Part shown: positions 44,470 through 54,418 of the stretch, piece after piece
Layout: each line of letters starts with the position of its first letter
Position numbering within the stretch: position 1 is the stretch's first letter
Assembly (NCBI GenBank): GCA_905209075.1
Contig: CAJLRL010000002.1
Location: forward strand, 62,001 to 126,000
DNA: 64,000 bases
Source of the DNA: an uncultured Lachnospiraceae bacterium
Lineage (GTDB): Bacteria > Bacillota > Clostridia > Lachnospirales > Lachnospiraceae
Reading direction: 5' to 3'
Made by a program: the position numbers and the translations under genes
Notes under the pieces: model-generated
Database searches by the model: none
The model's input: only the letters and a program-made list of their open reading frames with translations
What the model was told of the DNA's origin: nothing

Positions 44470-46179
44470 ATGAAAATTGAGAGCAGAAAGATTTTGCACA
44501 CGGACATTCTCATAATAGGCGGCGGAACAGCTGGATGCTATGCAGCGCTTACTATTCGTGAAAAATCAGATTATTCAGTTATAATTGCCGAGAAAGCAAA
44601 TATCAAAAGAAGCGGCTGTCTTGCAGCCGGTGTAAATGCAATAAATGCATATATAGTAAAGGGCAGAAAGCCGGAAGATTATGTTGACTATGCTAAAAAG
44701 GATGCTGACGGGATCGTAAGGGAAGACCTTCTTATGACCATGTCAGAGGGATTAAACCGTGTTACAGCAAAGATGGAGAGCCTTGGACTTGTAATTCTAA
44801 AGGATGAAAATGGCGAGTATGTTGCAAGAGGAAACAGAAACATCAAGATAAATGGTGAGAATATGAAACCTCTTTTGGCTGCGGCTGTTGAAAAACTCAA
44901 AGATGTTACTGTGATAAACAGGATAAATATCACGGACTACATAGTAGAAGATAACACGATAAAAGGAGCTTATGGCTTTTCTATAGATGATGGAACAGCC
45001 TATGAGATAAGAGCGAAAAAAGTACTCTGTGCGACAGGCGGTGCGGCTGGTCTGTACAGACCGAACAATCCGGGATTTTCAAGGCATAAAATGTGGTATC
45101 CGCCATTTAACACGGGTGCAGGATATGCAATGGGGATCAAAAGCGGCGCTGAGATGACAACGTTCGAGATGCGTTTTATAGCATTAAGATGTAAGGACAC
45201 GATAGCACCTACAGGCACTATAGCACAGGGTGTCGGTGCAAAACAGATAAACTCAAAGGGTGAGGTCTACGAGACAAAATATGGTCTTACAACATCCGAG
45301 AGGGTTTATGGAACAGTAATGGAAAACTTACAGGGACGAGGGCCATGTTATTTAAGAACCGAAGGCATATCGCCACAGCAGGATGAATCGCTTAGAAAAG
45401 CATACCTTAATATGGCACCGAGCCAGACACTTAAATGGGTTGAGGCAGGCAAAGATCCAAGCAGACAGAATGTTGAGATCGAGGGAACTGAACCATACAT
45501 TGTCGGAGGACATACGGCAAGCGGTTACTGGGTGGACACAAACAGGCAGACAACAATAAATGGTCTTTACGCGGCAGGAGATGTTGCGGGAGGATGTCCA
45601 CAGAAATATGTAACAGGAGCTATGGTAGAGGGCGAGATTGCAGCACTCGACATGATAAATAAGCTTGATAAAGAAGAAAAAAATGCTGACTTCGAAAATG
45701 TAGGCGAAACCGAACAGAAAGCCTTTGATGAGAAAGTAAACGAATACAATAGTTTTCTTGCCGGTAAGACGCAGCAGTTTACAACGGAAGCTATCGAGGA
45801 AGCAATGCAGAAGGTCATGGATAATTATGCCGGCGGGATATCGACACATTATCAGTTTAATGAAAAACAGCTTGAACTTGCGGACGAAAAGATAAGACAG
45901 CTTATAAGGCTTGTCGATGGACTTCATGCTGATGATATGCATGATCTGATGTTTGTATATGAGTTAAAAGAAAGACTTACGGTATGCCTTTCGGTTATAG
46001 CACATCTGGGAGCCAGAAAAGAAACAAGATGGCACAGCTTTGCCGAGAATCTGGATCATCCTGATAAAAGTGAAGATTGGATGAAATATGTAAATTCTAA
46101 ATACATAGACGGAAAGCTTCAGATAATATATAGAGATCTTGTCGGAAGGGAGGCACATTATGAGCATAATGATCGATAA
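44470..46179 (+). CDS. aprA: Adenylylsulfate (APS) reductase alpha subunit
   Basis: AprA is a flavoprotein that reduces APS to sulfite and AMP. The 569-residue protein has the FAD loop IIGGGTAGCYAAL, the RSGCLAAGVNAINAY segment of the AprA family, and GLYAAGDVAGGCPQKYVTGA near the second FAD contact. I start at the ATG at 44470 because AAAGGAG lies just before it. It is somewhat shorter than dissimilatory AprA (often above 600). It overlaps aprB by 20 bases and sits among sulfate import and activation genes, so it probably serves assimilation. Confidence 0.88.
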   Translation: MKIESRKILHTDILIIGGGTAGCYAALTIREKSDYSVIIAEKANIKRSGCLAAGVNAINAYIVKGRKPEDYVDYAKKDADGIVREDLLMTMSEGLNRVTAKMESLGLVILKDENGEYVARGNRNIKINGENMKPLLAAAVEKLKDVTVINRINITDYIVEDNTIKGAYGFSIDDGTAYEIRAKKVLCATGGAAGLYRPNNPGFSRHKMWYPPFNTGAGYAMGIKSGAEMTTFEMRFIALRCKDTIAPTGTIAQGVGAKQINSKGEVYETKYGLTTSERVYGTVMENLQGRGPCYLRTEGISPQQDESLRKAYLNMAPSQTLKWVEAGKDPSRQNVEIEGTEPYIVGGHTASGYWVDTNRQTTINGLYAAGDVAGGCPQKYVTGAMVEGEIAALDMINKLDKEEKNADFENVGETEQKAFDEKVNEYNSFLAGKTQQFTTEAIEEAMQKVMDNYAGGISTHYQFNEKQLELADEKIRQLIRLVDGLHADDMHDLMFVYELKERLTVCLSVIAHLGARKETRWHSFAENLDHPDKSEDWMKYVNSKYIDGKLQIIYRDLVGREAHYEHNDR

Positions 46180-46474
46180 ACAAAAGTGTAAGGGCTGCGG
46201 ACTTTGCACAGATGTATGTCCGGGAAGCCTTATTTATCAGGATGATGATAAAAAGGCATACATAAAATATCCAAAGGACTGCTGGGGATGTGCATCCTGT
46301 ATAAAGGAATGCCATTTCGGGGCAATAGCACTTTATCTTGGAGCAGATATAGGTGGAATGGGAAGCCTTATGACAGTAAGATCGACACCGGACACGCTCA
46401 CTTGGAACATAGAAAAGCGTGATGGAACAAGTGAACAGATTCTAATAAATAAAAAGGAATCGAATAAATATTAG
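46160..46474 (+). CDS. aprB: Adenylylsulfate reductase beta subunit (ferredoxin-like)
   Basis: AprB passes electrons to AprA through two 4Fe-4S clusters. The 104-residue protein has CKGCGLCTDVCPG and CWGCASCIKECHFGAIA, all eight cysteines. The ATG at 46160 follows AAGGGAGG inside aprA; a GTG-like longer start has no site. The C-terminal tail is shorter than in sulfate reducers. Confidence 0.9.
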   Translation: MSIMIDKQKCKGCGLCTDVCPGSLIYQDDDKKAYIKYPKDCWGCASCIKECHFGAIALYLGADIGGMGSLMTVRSTPDTLTWNIEKRDGTSEQILINKKESNKY

Positions 46475-46516
46475 ATTAAGTTGTTAATACAAAAATAAAA
46501 AAGGATGGTAGAAAAC

Positions 46517-47416
46517 ATGAGTGAATTATCACATCTTGATGAACTTGAAGCAGAGGCAATATACATAATACGTGAAGTAGCTGCTGAATGTGAAAAACCT
46601 GTTATGCTTTATTCAATTGGAAAGGACAGCTCGGTAATGCTTCATCTTGCTATGAAGGCGTTTTATCCAGAGAAGCCGCCATTTCCATTTTTACATGTAA
46701 ATACGACATGGAAATTCCATGAGATGATCGAATTCCGTGACCGTATAGCAAAAGAAAAAGGAATTGAGATGATCGAATATATAAATGAGGAAGGTGTAAA
46801 GCAGGGGATCAACCCGTTTGATCACGGTTCAGCATATACCGACATCATGAAGACACAGGCATTAAAGCAGGCTCTCGATAAATATGGCTTTACAGCTGCA
46901 TTTGGCGGCGGACGAAGAGACGAGGAAAAATCAAGGGCAAAAGAGAGAATCTTCTCCTTCAGAAATGAGAACCACGCATGGGATCCAAAGAACCAGCGCC
47001 CAGAGATGTGGAAGCTCTATAATTCAAGGATCCAGAAAGGCCAGGAGGTCCGTGTATTCCCACTTTCTAACTGGACTGAGAAGGATATATGGCAGTACAT
47101 AAAGAGAGAAAACATAGAGATACCTTCACTTTATTTTGCAAAGGAAAGACCTGTTGTATACAGAGATGGAAATATCATCATGGTTGATGATGACAGGATG
47201 AAGCTTCGTCCGGGAGAAGAGGTACAGATGAAGAGCGTCCGTTTCCGTACACTCGGATGTTATCCACTTACAGGTGGATGTGAGTCTACAGCTACAACAC
47301 TTGACGAAATCATAGATGAGACATTAAGCGCTGTATCATCAGAGAGAACAACACGTGTTATCGATAATGAGGCAGCAGGAAGCATGGAAAGAAGAAAGAG
47401 AGAGGGATATTTTTAA
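46517..47416 (+). CDS. cysD: Sulfate adenylyltransferase subunit 2
   Basis: With CysN it activates sulfate to APS using ATP. The 299-residue PP-loop protein has MLYSIGKDSSVMLHLAMKAF (the PP-loop) and AFGGGRRDEEKSRAKERIFS, with RTLGCYPLTGGCES near the C-terminus. I choose the ATG at 46517, about 10 bases after AAGGA; an ATG at 46505 lies too close to it. cysN begins right after its stop. Confidence 0.95.
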   Translation: MSELSHLDELEAEAIYIIREVAAECEKPVMLYSIGKDSSVMLHLAMKAFYPEKPPFPFLHVNTTWKFHEMIEFRDRIAKEKGIEMIEYINEEGVKQGINPFDHGSAYTDIMKTQALKQALDKYGFTAAFGGGRRDEEKSRAKERIFSFRNENHAWDPKNQRPEMWKLYNSRIQKGQEVRVFPLSNWTEKDIWQYIKRENIEIPSLYFAKERPVVYRDGNIIMVDDDRMKLRPGEEVQMKSVRFRTLGCYPLTGGCESTATTLDEIIDETLSAVSSERTTRVIDNEAAGSMERRKREGYF

Positions 47417-47417
47417 A

Positions 47418-49058
47418 ATGAGCGGATTATTAAAATTTATAACATGCGGAAGCGTGGATGATGGAAAATCAACTCTGATCGGACATATCTTATATGATTC
47501 AAAATTATTATATGCGGATCAGGAAAAGGCACTTGAGCTTGACAGTAAAGTAGGAAGCCGTGGCGGAGCTATAGATTACTCACTTCTTCTTGACGGACTT
47601 ATGGCAGAAAGAGAACAGGGGATAACAATAGACGTTGCGTACCGTTATTTTACAACAGATAAGAGAAGCTTTATCGTAGCTGACACTCCGGGACATGAGG
47701 AGTATACAAGAAACATGGCTGTAGGTGCATCATTTGCGGATCTTGCCGTAATACTTATCGATGCAAAGCAGGGCGTTTTAGTACAGACAAGACGACACGC
47801 AAGAATCTGTGCACTTATGGGAATAAGATATTTTGTATTCGCAGTAAACAAGATGGATCTTGTCGGATATGACGAGAAGCGTTTTGATGAGATCACAAAA
47901 CAGATCATTGAGCTTACAAAAGAACTTGGACTTGCGAATGTAAGGATCATTCCGGTTTCTGCAACAGAGGGTGACAACGTTACAACAAAATCAGAAAATA
48001 TACCATGGTACAAAGGACCGGCACTCCTTCCTTATCTTGAGGATATAGATATCACAGAGGATGATTCGGAAGCAGGATTTTATATGCCTGTACAGAGAGT
48101 ATGCCGTCCTGACCATACATTCAGAGGATTCCAGGGACAGATTGAAGCCGGAACGATAAAGGTCGGAGATGAGATCGTAACACTTCCAAGCAATGAGACA
48201 GCACACGTAAAGAGCATACATGTAGGTGACAAGGAAAGTGATTCTGCAAAGAAAGGACAGCCGGTTACGATCCAGCTTGACCGCGAGGTTGACGTATCAA
48301 GAGGATGCGTACTTACTGTAGATTCAGGTGCACAGACAGCATCATCTATCACAGCAACACTTCTTTGGATGGATGACGAGGAGCTATACAAAGGAAAGAA
48401 CTTCTTCTTCAAACTCGGAACAAAGACAATTCCGGGAATTGTGACAAGCATTGAACACACTATCGATGTAAACACTGGAGAAGAAAAACCTGCTGAGACA
48501 TTAAGCAAAAATGAGATCGCTGTCTGCAAAATTTCATTTGCTGATAAGATCGTTGTCGATAAATTTAAAAATCATAAGACATTAGGAGAATTCATCCTCA
48601 TTGACCGTGTTACAGACATGACATCAGCATGTGGTGTTGTTGAGGAAGTACACACGGAGGAAAGCGGTCTTTACGAGGGAAGAATTGACAGAAACGTAAG
48701 AGCCGCAATAAAAGGCCAGAAAGCAATCACAGCAGTATTTGTCGATGGCGTAGATGGTGTAAACCGTGGATTTGTCGAGGATGTAGAAAAAGCATTGAAT
48801 ATCGATGGAAGACACACATATCTGTATGCGCCAAAGGACGGCGAAGATTTTGTAAATGTTGTAAAACATTTAAGCCATGCAGGAATAGTTGTACTTCTCC
48901 TCATAAACAAGAAGCAGGAAAAAGTACTTGAGGCTGAGAACATCGAGTTCACAAAAGACTGGAACAAAGATGGAAAAGATGTTGAAAAAGCTGCTGAATT
49001 TATCAAAAAACAGTCAGTGTACGACGGAGTTATCGTAAATACAAGCGAGTACATTTAA
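47418..49058 (+). CDS. cysN: Sulfate adenylyltransferase subunit 1 with degenerate APS-kinase-like tail
   Basis: CysN is the GTPase that drives CysD. The G domain has CGSVDDGKSTLIGH, DTPGHEEYTRNMA and NKMDLVGY, followed by two beta-barrel domains. The start is the ATG at 47418, one base after the cysD stop. At 546 residues it is longer than plain CysN (about 475). The last 110 residues resemble an APS kinase (KAITAVFVDGVDGVNRGFVE, then GRHTYLY), but the P-loop reads GVDGVNRG instead of GLSGSGKS, so kinase activity should be lost. As the operon's reductase uses APS directly, PAPS is not needed. Confidence 0.9.
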   Translation: MSGLLKFITCGSVDDGKSTLIGHILYDSKLLYADQEKALELDSKVGSRGGAIDYSLLLDGLMAEREQGITIDVAYRYFTTDKRSFIVADTPGHEEYTRNMAVGASFADLAVILIDAKQGVLVQTRRHARICALMGIRYFVFAVNKMDLVGYDEKRFDEITKQIIELTKELGLANVRIIPVSATEGDNVTTKSENIPWYKGPALLPYLEDIDITEDDSEAGFYMPVQRVCRPDHTFRGFQGQIEAGTIKVGDEIVTLPSNETAHVKSIHVGDKESDSAKKGQPVTIQLDREVDVSRGCVLTVDSGAQTASSITATLLWMDDEELYKGKNFFFKLGTKTIPGIVTSIEHTIDVNTGEEKPAETLSKNEIAVCKISFADKIVVDKFKNHKTLGEFILIDRVTDMTSACGVVEEVHTEESGLYEGRIDRNVRAAIKGQKAITAVFVDGVDGVNRGFVEDVEKALNIDGRHTYLYAPKDGEDFVNVVKHLSHAGIVVLLLINKKQEKVLEAENIEFTKDWNKDGKDVEKAAEFIKKQSVYDGVIVNTSEYI

Positions 49059-49073
49059 AATATAAGCAGATGG

Positions 49074-49113
49074 ATAAGCATTCTGGCATATGAAAGCCGG
49101 GATGCTTATTTTT
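49074..49113 (+). terminator. Terminator of the sulfate operon
   Basis: ATAAGCATTCTGGC pairs with GCCGGGATGCTTAT (two G-T pairs) around ATATGAAA and is followed by TTTTTAAT. It closes the cysK-cysN unit. Confidence 0.85.
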
Positions 49114-49209
49114 AATGTATAAAATCTTAAAATATAAATGTATTATTTTTAAACACATGATGATAATATAAGAATACTAATGCAGACTTTATACATATAG
49201 AGTGTTGAT

Positions 49210-49237
49210 GGTGCCAGCCCGGATTCCCGCCGGCACC
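49210..49237 (+). other. GC-rich hairpin upstream of the esterase gene
   Basis: GGTGCC (49210-49215) pairs with GGCACC (49232-49237) in an otherwise AT-rich 230-bp leader. It does not match a riboswitch I know and has no T run. It may be an operator or a 5' RNA structure of the glycan genes. Confidence 0.3.
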
Positions 49238-49289
49238 GCACCGGATAATATGTAAAAAGTTAAAGTATAAATGAGAAGGAGTATTTTAT

Positions 49290-50078
49290 ATGACAACAGA
49301 AACATTTAACATCAAAGTCGCAGGCTCAATGCCATACGCAAGATTAAATACTTTTATATGGGATGAATCAGAGGAGATGCCAAAAGTAAAACGTCCTCTT
49401 ATATTTATGTGCCCGGGTGGTGGATATGAGATGACTTCGGACAGGGAGGCCGATCCGATAGCACTGCAGTTTGTGGCGATGGGATATAACGTTGCAATAC
49501 TGCGTTATTCGGTTGCACCGGCAGAATATCCGGTTGCGCTCAATGAGGCATTTTATGCCTTGAAACTTATATATAAAAAAAGTGAAGAATGGAGTGTCGA
49601 TATAAATAAAATCTATGTGCAGGGCTGCTCTGCCGGGGGACATCTTGCTGCAAGCATAGGTATGTTCTGGCATGAGGATAAGGAACTCATAAAACCGGCA
49701 GGAATGATCTTGTGTTATCCGGTGATCACATCAGGAGAGTTTGCACACAGAGGGTCATTTGAGGCATTGCTTAAAAGCTGCTATACACCGGAAATGTTAA
49801 AGAGAAATTCGCTGGAGCTTCAGGTGACAGAAAACACACCAAAAGCGTTCATATGGCATACATACACAGATGACTGTGTTCCGGTAGAAAATTCATTGCT
49901 TCTTATCCAGTCAATGAAAAAATATGACATTCCTGTGGAATTCCATATGTATCCACAGGGCGGACATGGCCTTTCGACATGTGATGAGCTGTCAATGTGT
50001 CCAAATGGATATGGAGTACAAAAAGAGTGCAGCAGCTGGCTTGGTCTGGTAAAAACATGGCTTAGATCAGAGGATTGA
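49290..50078 (+). CDS. Alpha/beta hydrolase, probable carbohydrate acetyl esterase
   Basis: The 262-residue protein has the oxyanion-hole CPGGGYEMTS, the nucleophile elbow QGCSAGGHLAAS (GxSxG), an acidic DDCVPVE and the catalytic histidine in GGHGLS. No signal peptide is seen, so it acts inside the cell on imported sugars. It overlaps or abuts the GH95 gene and belongs to the same unit, which points to deacetylation of xyloglucan or xylan oligosaccharides; substrate is inferred. Confidence 0.8.
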   Translation: MTTETFNIKVAGSMPYARLNTFIWDESEEMPKVKRPLIFMCPGGGYEMTSDREADPIALQFVAMGYNVAILRYSVAPAEYPVALNEAFYALKLIYKKSEEWSVDINKIYVQGCSAGGHLAASIGMFWHEDKELIKPAGMILCYPVITSGEFAHRGSFEALLKSCYTPEMLKRNSLELQVTENTPKAFIWHTYTDDCVPVENSLLLIQSMKKYDIPVEFHMYPQGGHGLSTCDELSMCPNGYGVQKECSSWLGLVKTWLRSED

Positions 50079-50080
50079 TT

Positions 50081-52375
50081 ATGGATATGACAGGAAAATT
50101 AAAAGATGCTAAGGCGGATAATATTATCTGGTATAAAAACGCAGCCGGATGCTGGGAGGAGACACTTCCCATAGGAAATGGCAGCCTCGGTGCGATGATA
50201 TGGGGAACACCGGAAACCGAAAAGCTTGGACTGAATCTCGACACACTCTGGTCAGGGACGAAGCGTGATACAAATAATTATGATGCAATAAATTATCTTG
50301 AGCCGGTAAGAAAAGAAATATTTGGCGGGCATTACAAAAAGGCAGCCGGTATGATAGAAAATAATATGCTCGGTGAGTTCGGCGAAAATTATCTTCCGAT
50401 GGGAAATCTCTATATTAATGTTTTTCATGAAGCATATATTGCGGAAAATGATAAAAACGATACATATGTCAGAAGCTTAAATATAAATGACAGCGTTGCA
50501 CATATAAGTTACAGAATGGGAAACGCACATTACGAAAGAGAATATTTTGCAAGTTATCCGGATAAGCTTATAGCTGCATCGTACAGGGTAAGATCTTGCG
50601 GAGAAAAACAGGACAAGGCATATACAATGAATCTTGAATTCTGTTTTGAGAGTGAATTAAAAACTGATGTGGCGGCAGATGATGATTCTATAAATATAGA
50701 GGGACAGTGCCCGATCCATGTGGAACCATCTTATATAGAATGTGAAGATCCTATAATCCAGGGGGATGGCGGCATTTGTTTTACGACAAAGATAAAAATT
50801 ATTTCGACAGATGGAATAATAAGCTCATCTGATGAGAGATTGTGTGTAAAAGAAGCCACATACTGTCAGTTTATTATCAAATCCGTAAGCGGCAGCAGGG
50901 ACGATCCTTTAAAGGTGCCAAGACTAAGAGATACTGAATATGACTACGACAGACTAAAAGAGCGACATATAAAAGATTATAAAGAGCTGTTTGACAGAGT
51001 GGATTTTTGCCTTAAATCCACAGACCCGGATGTGGAAAAACTTCCTACAGATCAAAGACTGCGTGGATTAGCAGAAGGAAAAAGCGATAACGCTTTGTAT
51101 ACACTTTTTTTCCAATACGGAAGATATCTTTTAATATCATCATCGAGGAAAGGCTCGGAGGCCGCAAATCTGCAGGGAATATGGAACTGGCAGATGAGGG
51201 CACCCTGGAGCAGCAATTATACAACAAATATAAACCTTGAGATGAACTACTGGCCGGCATGGGTGTGCAATCTTAAGGAATGCCTTGAACCATATTATAA
51301 GCTTCTTTTTGAACTTTCAGAAAACGGAAAGAAAACTGCTCAGGTTCATTTTGGATGCAGAGGCTTTTGTGTTGGACATAATACAGATTTCTGGAGGATG
51401 ACAAATCCTGTGGGTGTAAGATATGGTGCAAAAGACCATAAGGCACAGCCGGGCAGCAGTCTCTATGCGTTTTTTGTTCTGTCAGGGCAGTGGATGTGCC
51501 AGGAATTGTGGAAAAACTATGTGTACAGCAAAGATGTGGAATTTTTACATGATTTTTCATATCCGATACTTAAGGAAGCTGTACTGTTTGCTATAGACTG
51601 GCTTGTAGAATATGAAGGCAGCTATGTCACATGTCCGTCAGCGTCACCTGAAAATTCTTTCAGGACGGATGAGGGAACATCTTCAATAAGTATGGGATGC
51701 ACGATGGATATGGCTATAATCCGTGAACTTTTTCAGGACTTTGAAAATACATGCCGTGTGCTCACAGATAAAAAGAAGTTTGGCAGCAGTGAACTTGCAC
51801 AGGCTGGTCAGATTTTAGCTGAAATGAGAAAAAAACAGGAAAAACTTTTACCATATAAAATTGCAGATGACGGACGTCTGATGGAATGGATATATGATTT
51901 TGAGGAAACAGAACCGGGGCACAGGCACATTTCTCATGCGTTCGGGCTTTTCCCGGGAAGAACCCTAAGAGATGATAAAAAGCTAAGGGATGCCTGTGAG
52001 AAATCAATAAAACACCGTCTTTCATGTGGAGGAGGACATACGGGCTGGAGCTGTGCATGGATCGCAAATCTCTTTGCAGTGCTCCATGATGGACAGATGG
52101 CGTATAAGTATGTCAATACACTGCTTACAAAATCAATATGTCCCAATTTGTGGACAAGTCATCCACCATTTCAGATCGATGCAAATTTTGCAGGAACAAT
52201 GGCAATAGCACAGATGCTTGTATGTGAAGAAGGTGAAAGCATAATAGCGCTTCCAGCTATACCAAAGGAGTGGCAGAGCGGATATGTAAAGGGACTTAGG
52301 ATAAGCGGAAACAGAATTGTTGACATAGAGTGGGATGGAAATAAAAAAGATATAAAAATCAAAGATTTAAATTAG
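50081..52375 (+). CDS. Glycoside hydrolase family 95 (alpha-L-fucosidase type)
   Basis: GH95 enzymes remove alpha-1,2-linked fucose or galactose. The 764-residue protein starts with WYKNAAGCWEETLPIGNGSLGAM, contains NLQGIWNWQMRAPW and NINLEMNYWPAW, and HTGWSCAWIANLFA, PPFQIDANFAGT in the catalytic domain, all diagnostic. No signal peptide is visible, so it is cytoplasmic. I use the ATG at 50081, 7 bases after GATCAGAGG; a TTG at 50075 overlaps the esterase stop. It works with GH31 and GH3 of this locus. Confidence 0.9.
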   Translation: MDMTGKLKDAKADNIIWYKNAAGCWEETLPIGNGSLGAMIWGTPETEKLGLNLDTLWSGTKRDTNNYDAINYLEPVRKEIFGGHYKKAAGMIENNMLGEFGENYLPMGNLYINVFHEAYIAENDKNDTYVRSLNINDSVAHISYRMGNAHYEREYFASYPDKLIAASYRVRSCGEKQDKAYTMNLEFCFESELKTDVAADDDSINIEGQCPIHVEPSYIECEDPIIQGDGGICFTTKIKIISTDGIISSSDERLCVKEATYCQFIIKSVSGSRDDPLKVPRLRDTEYDYDRLKERHIKDYKELFDRVDFCLKSTDPDVEKLPTDQRLRGLAEGKSDNALYTLFFQYGRYLLISSSRKGSEAANLQGIWNWQMRAPWSSNYTTNINLEMNYWPAWVCNLKECLEPYYKLLFELSENGKKTAQVHFGCRGFCVGHNTDFWRMTNPVGVRYGAKDHKAQPGSSLYAFFVLSGQWMCQELWKNYVYSKDVEFLHDFSYPILKEAVLFAIDWLVEYEGSYVTCPSASPENSFRTDEGTSSISMGCTMDMAIIRELFQDFENTCRVLTDKKKFGSSELAQAGQILAEMRKKQEKLLPYKIADDGRLMEWIYDFEETEPGHRHISHAFGLFPGRTLRDDKKLRDACEKSIKHRLSCGGGHTGWSCAWIANLFAVLHDGQMAYKYVNTLLTKSICPNLWTSHPPFQIDANFAGTMAIAQMLVCEEGESIIALPAIPKEWQSGYVKGLRISGNRIVDIEWDGNKKDIKIKDLN

Positions 52376-52537
52376 AAATACTATAAAAAATAGAGGGGAA
52401 ATACATAAAAATTCCGATATCAACCATAAAAATCTAAAAAAAATCTAATTTTATCTGAAATCTATCTGAAATTTTATAGGTATCTCCTTTTTGAGAGTAA
52501 TGATAATATTTTGTTAAATCAAAAGGGAGGTATGGAT

Positions 52538-53470
52538 ATGGCAAAGCAAAAAAAGAAAGCCAGCAAAAGGGCAGCCGCTGAAGGAAAAAAATTATTTCTT
52601 TTGATACTGCCGTTTTTGATTCTTACATTTATGTTCTCCTATTTTCCGTTACACGGATGGATATACGCATTTTTTGATTACAGGGCACCGCTTAAGTTAT
52701 CACAATGCGAATTCGTAGGACTTAAATGGTTCAAAACTTTATTTAGCAACAAAACACAGGTTGCCCAGTTGATCCAGGTAATGAAAAACACATTTGCAAT
52801 GAGTTTACTTGGAATAGCAACATCATTTTTACCGGTACTGTTTGCAGTATTCTTAAATGAGATAAAGTGCAAATGGTTCAAAAATGTTGTGCAGACACTG
52901 ACAACACTTCCAAACTTCATAAGCTGGACACTTGTATATGCAGTTGCATTCAGCCTGTTCTCAACAACGGGTATGATGAACTCAGTACTGGAACATATAG
53001 GACTTATAACAGAGCCTATCAAGTTTCTGGACAGCGGAGATCATGTATGGCTGTCAATGATACTCTGGTCTACATGGAAAGGTCTTGGATGGGGATCTAT
53101 CATGTATCTGGCAGCGATAGCCGGTATAGATCAGGAAATGTTTGAGGCAGCAAAGGTTGATGGAGCAGGAAGATGGGCGATCATCAAAAACATTACGATA
53201 CCATCAATATTACCTACATATTTTGTAATGCTTATGTTATCGATCGCCAATTTCCTTAACAACGGAATGGATCAGTACTATGTATTTATGAACTCATTCA
53301 ACAAATCATCGATCCAGGTACTTGATCTATACGTTTATAACATAGGTATGACAGGAAAGAGCTTATCTCTCGGAACTGCAATCGGTATTTTAAAGAGCCT
53401 TGTCAGCGTAGTGTTACTGTTTATTGTAAATACAGCATCAAAGAAAACACGTGGCGAGACAATAGTATAG
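52538..53470 (+). CDS. Sugar ABC transporter permease, LplB type
   Basis: This is the first membrane subunit of a CUT1-type oligosaccharide importer: 310 residues, six hydrophobic segments, and an EAA loop EMFEAAKVDGAGRWAIIKNI. Start chosen at 52538, 7 bases after GGGAGG; the ATG at 52532 is too close. The ATPase is not encoded here, as usual where a shared MsmK-like ATPase serves several importers. The 160-bp gap before it is AT-rich with no clear terminator. Confidence 0.88.
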   Translation: MAKQKKKASKRAAAEGKKLFLLILPFLILTFMFSYFPLHGWIYAFFDYRAPLKLSQCEFVGLKWFKTLFSNKTQVAQLIQVMKNTFAMSLLGIATSFLPVLFAVFLNEIKCKWFKNVVQTLTTLPNFISWTLVYAVAFSLFSTTGMMNSVLEHIGLITEPIKFLDSGDHVWLSMILWSTWKGLGWGSIMYLAAIAGIDQEMFEAAKVDGAGRWAIIKNITIPSILPTYFVMLMLSIANFLNNGMDQYYVFMNSFNKSSIQVLDLYVYNIGMTGKSLSLGTAIGILKSLVSVVLLFIVNTASKKTRGETIV

Positions 53471-53483
53471 GAAGGAGAATATT

Positions 53484-54395
53484 ATGGACAAACCAATCAA
53501 GATAAAAGTAAGTAAAGCAGACCATGTATTTAACTTCTTTAACTATTTGTTTTTTGCACTTATAACTTTGATATGTGCCTATCCGTTTTACTATCTGATC
53601 ATCAATTCGATCAGTGCGAATGATTTAAGTGCGAATGGTCTTATAAACTTTTTACCAAGAAAAATACATTTCCAGAACTACATTGATGTTTTGAAAATGA
53701 GTGGAATCGGTACAGCTGCACTTGTATCTGTCGCAAGAACAGTGATCGGTACAGCCTGTACAGTGCTTGCATCAGCATACCTTGGATTTATGTTCACACA
53801 GGAAAAGATGTGGCACAGAAAATTATGGTACCGTCTTTTTGTCGTAACAATGTACTTTAACGCAGGACTTATCCCGATGTTTATGACAATGAAGACATTA
53901 CACCTTACAAATTCATTTTGGGTATACATTATTCCGGCAATCGTCCAGCCATTTAATATCATAATGGTAAAGACATATGTCGAATCAATACCGAGATCAC
54001 TTCAGGAAGCTGCTGAGATTGACGGTGCGGGTGTACTTACAGTATTTTTCAAAGTAATCCTTCCTACAAGTAAACCAATACTTGCAACAATAGCTATCTG
54101 GGCTGCAGTAGGACAGTGGAACTCATTTCAGGATACTTTGATATACATAACAGACCAGAAATTATACTCATTACAGTATTTATTGTATACATACATAAAT
54201 CAGGCAAGCTCACTTGCTTCACTTGTTAAATCAACAGGAAATGCAGCTGCGGTAGCAAACATTGCCACGCAGCAGACACCGACATCTATCCGTATGACAA
54301 TTTCTGTAATAGTTGTGTTACCAATATTGTTTATTTACCCTATGTTCCAGAAATACTTTGTAAAAGGTATCATGATAGGTTCAGTAAAGGGTTGA
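53484..54395 (+). CDS. Sugar ABC transporter permease, YtcP type
   Basis: This second membrane subunit (303 residues, six hydrophobic segments) has the EAA loop RSLQEAAEIDGAGVLTVFFK. GAAGGAG precedes the ATG, 13 bases after the first permease. It partners with that gene and with the binding protein downstream. Confidence 0.9.
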   Translation: MDKPIKIKVSKADHVFNFFNYLFFALITLICAYPFYYLIINSISANDLSANGLINFLPRKIHFQNYIDVLKMSGIGTAALVSVARTVIGTACTVLASAYLGFMFTQEKMWHRKLWYRLFVVTMYFNAGLIPMFMTMKTLHLTNSFWVYIIPAIVQPFNIIMVKTYVESIPRSLQEAAEIDGAGVLTVFFKVILPTSKPILATIAIWAAVGQWNSFQDTLIYITDQKLYSLQYLLYTYINQASSLASLVKSTGNAAAVANIATQQTPTSIRMTISVIVVLPILFIYPMFQKYFVKGIMIGSVKG

Positions 54396-54418
54396 TATTA
54401 ATAAAACAGGAGGTTTTT

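Noticed and set aside
40592..49058. The apr genes as part of dissimilatory sulfate respiration
   Set aside because: No dsr, qmo or sat genes; the neighbours are a sulfate importer, CysDN and cysteine synthase.
49210..49237. The GC-rich leader hairpin as a riboswitch
   Set aside because: No match to cobalamin, SAM, TPP, lysine, FMN or glycine cores that I could see, and no terminator follows.
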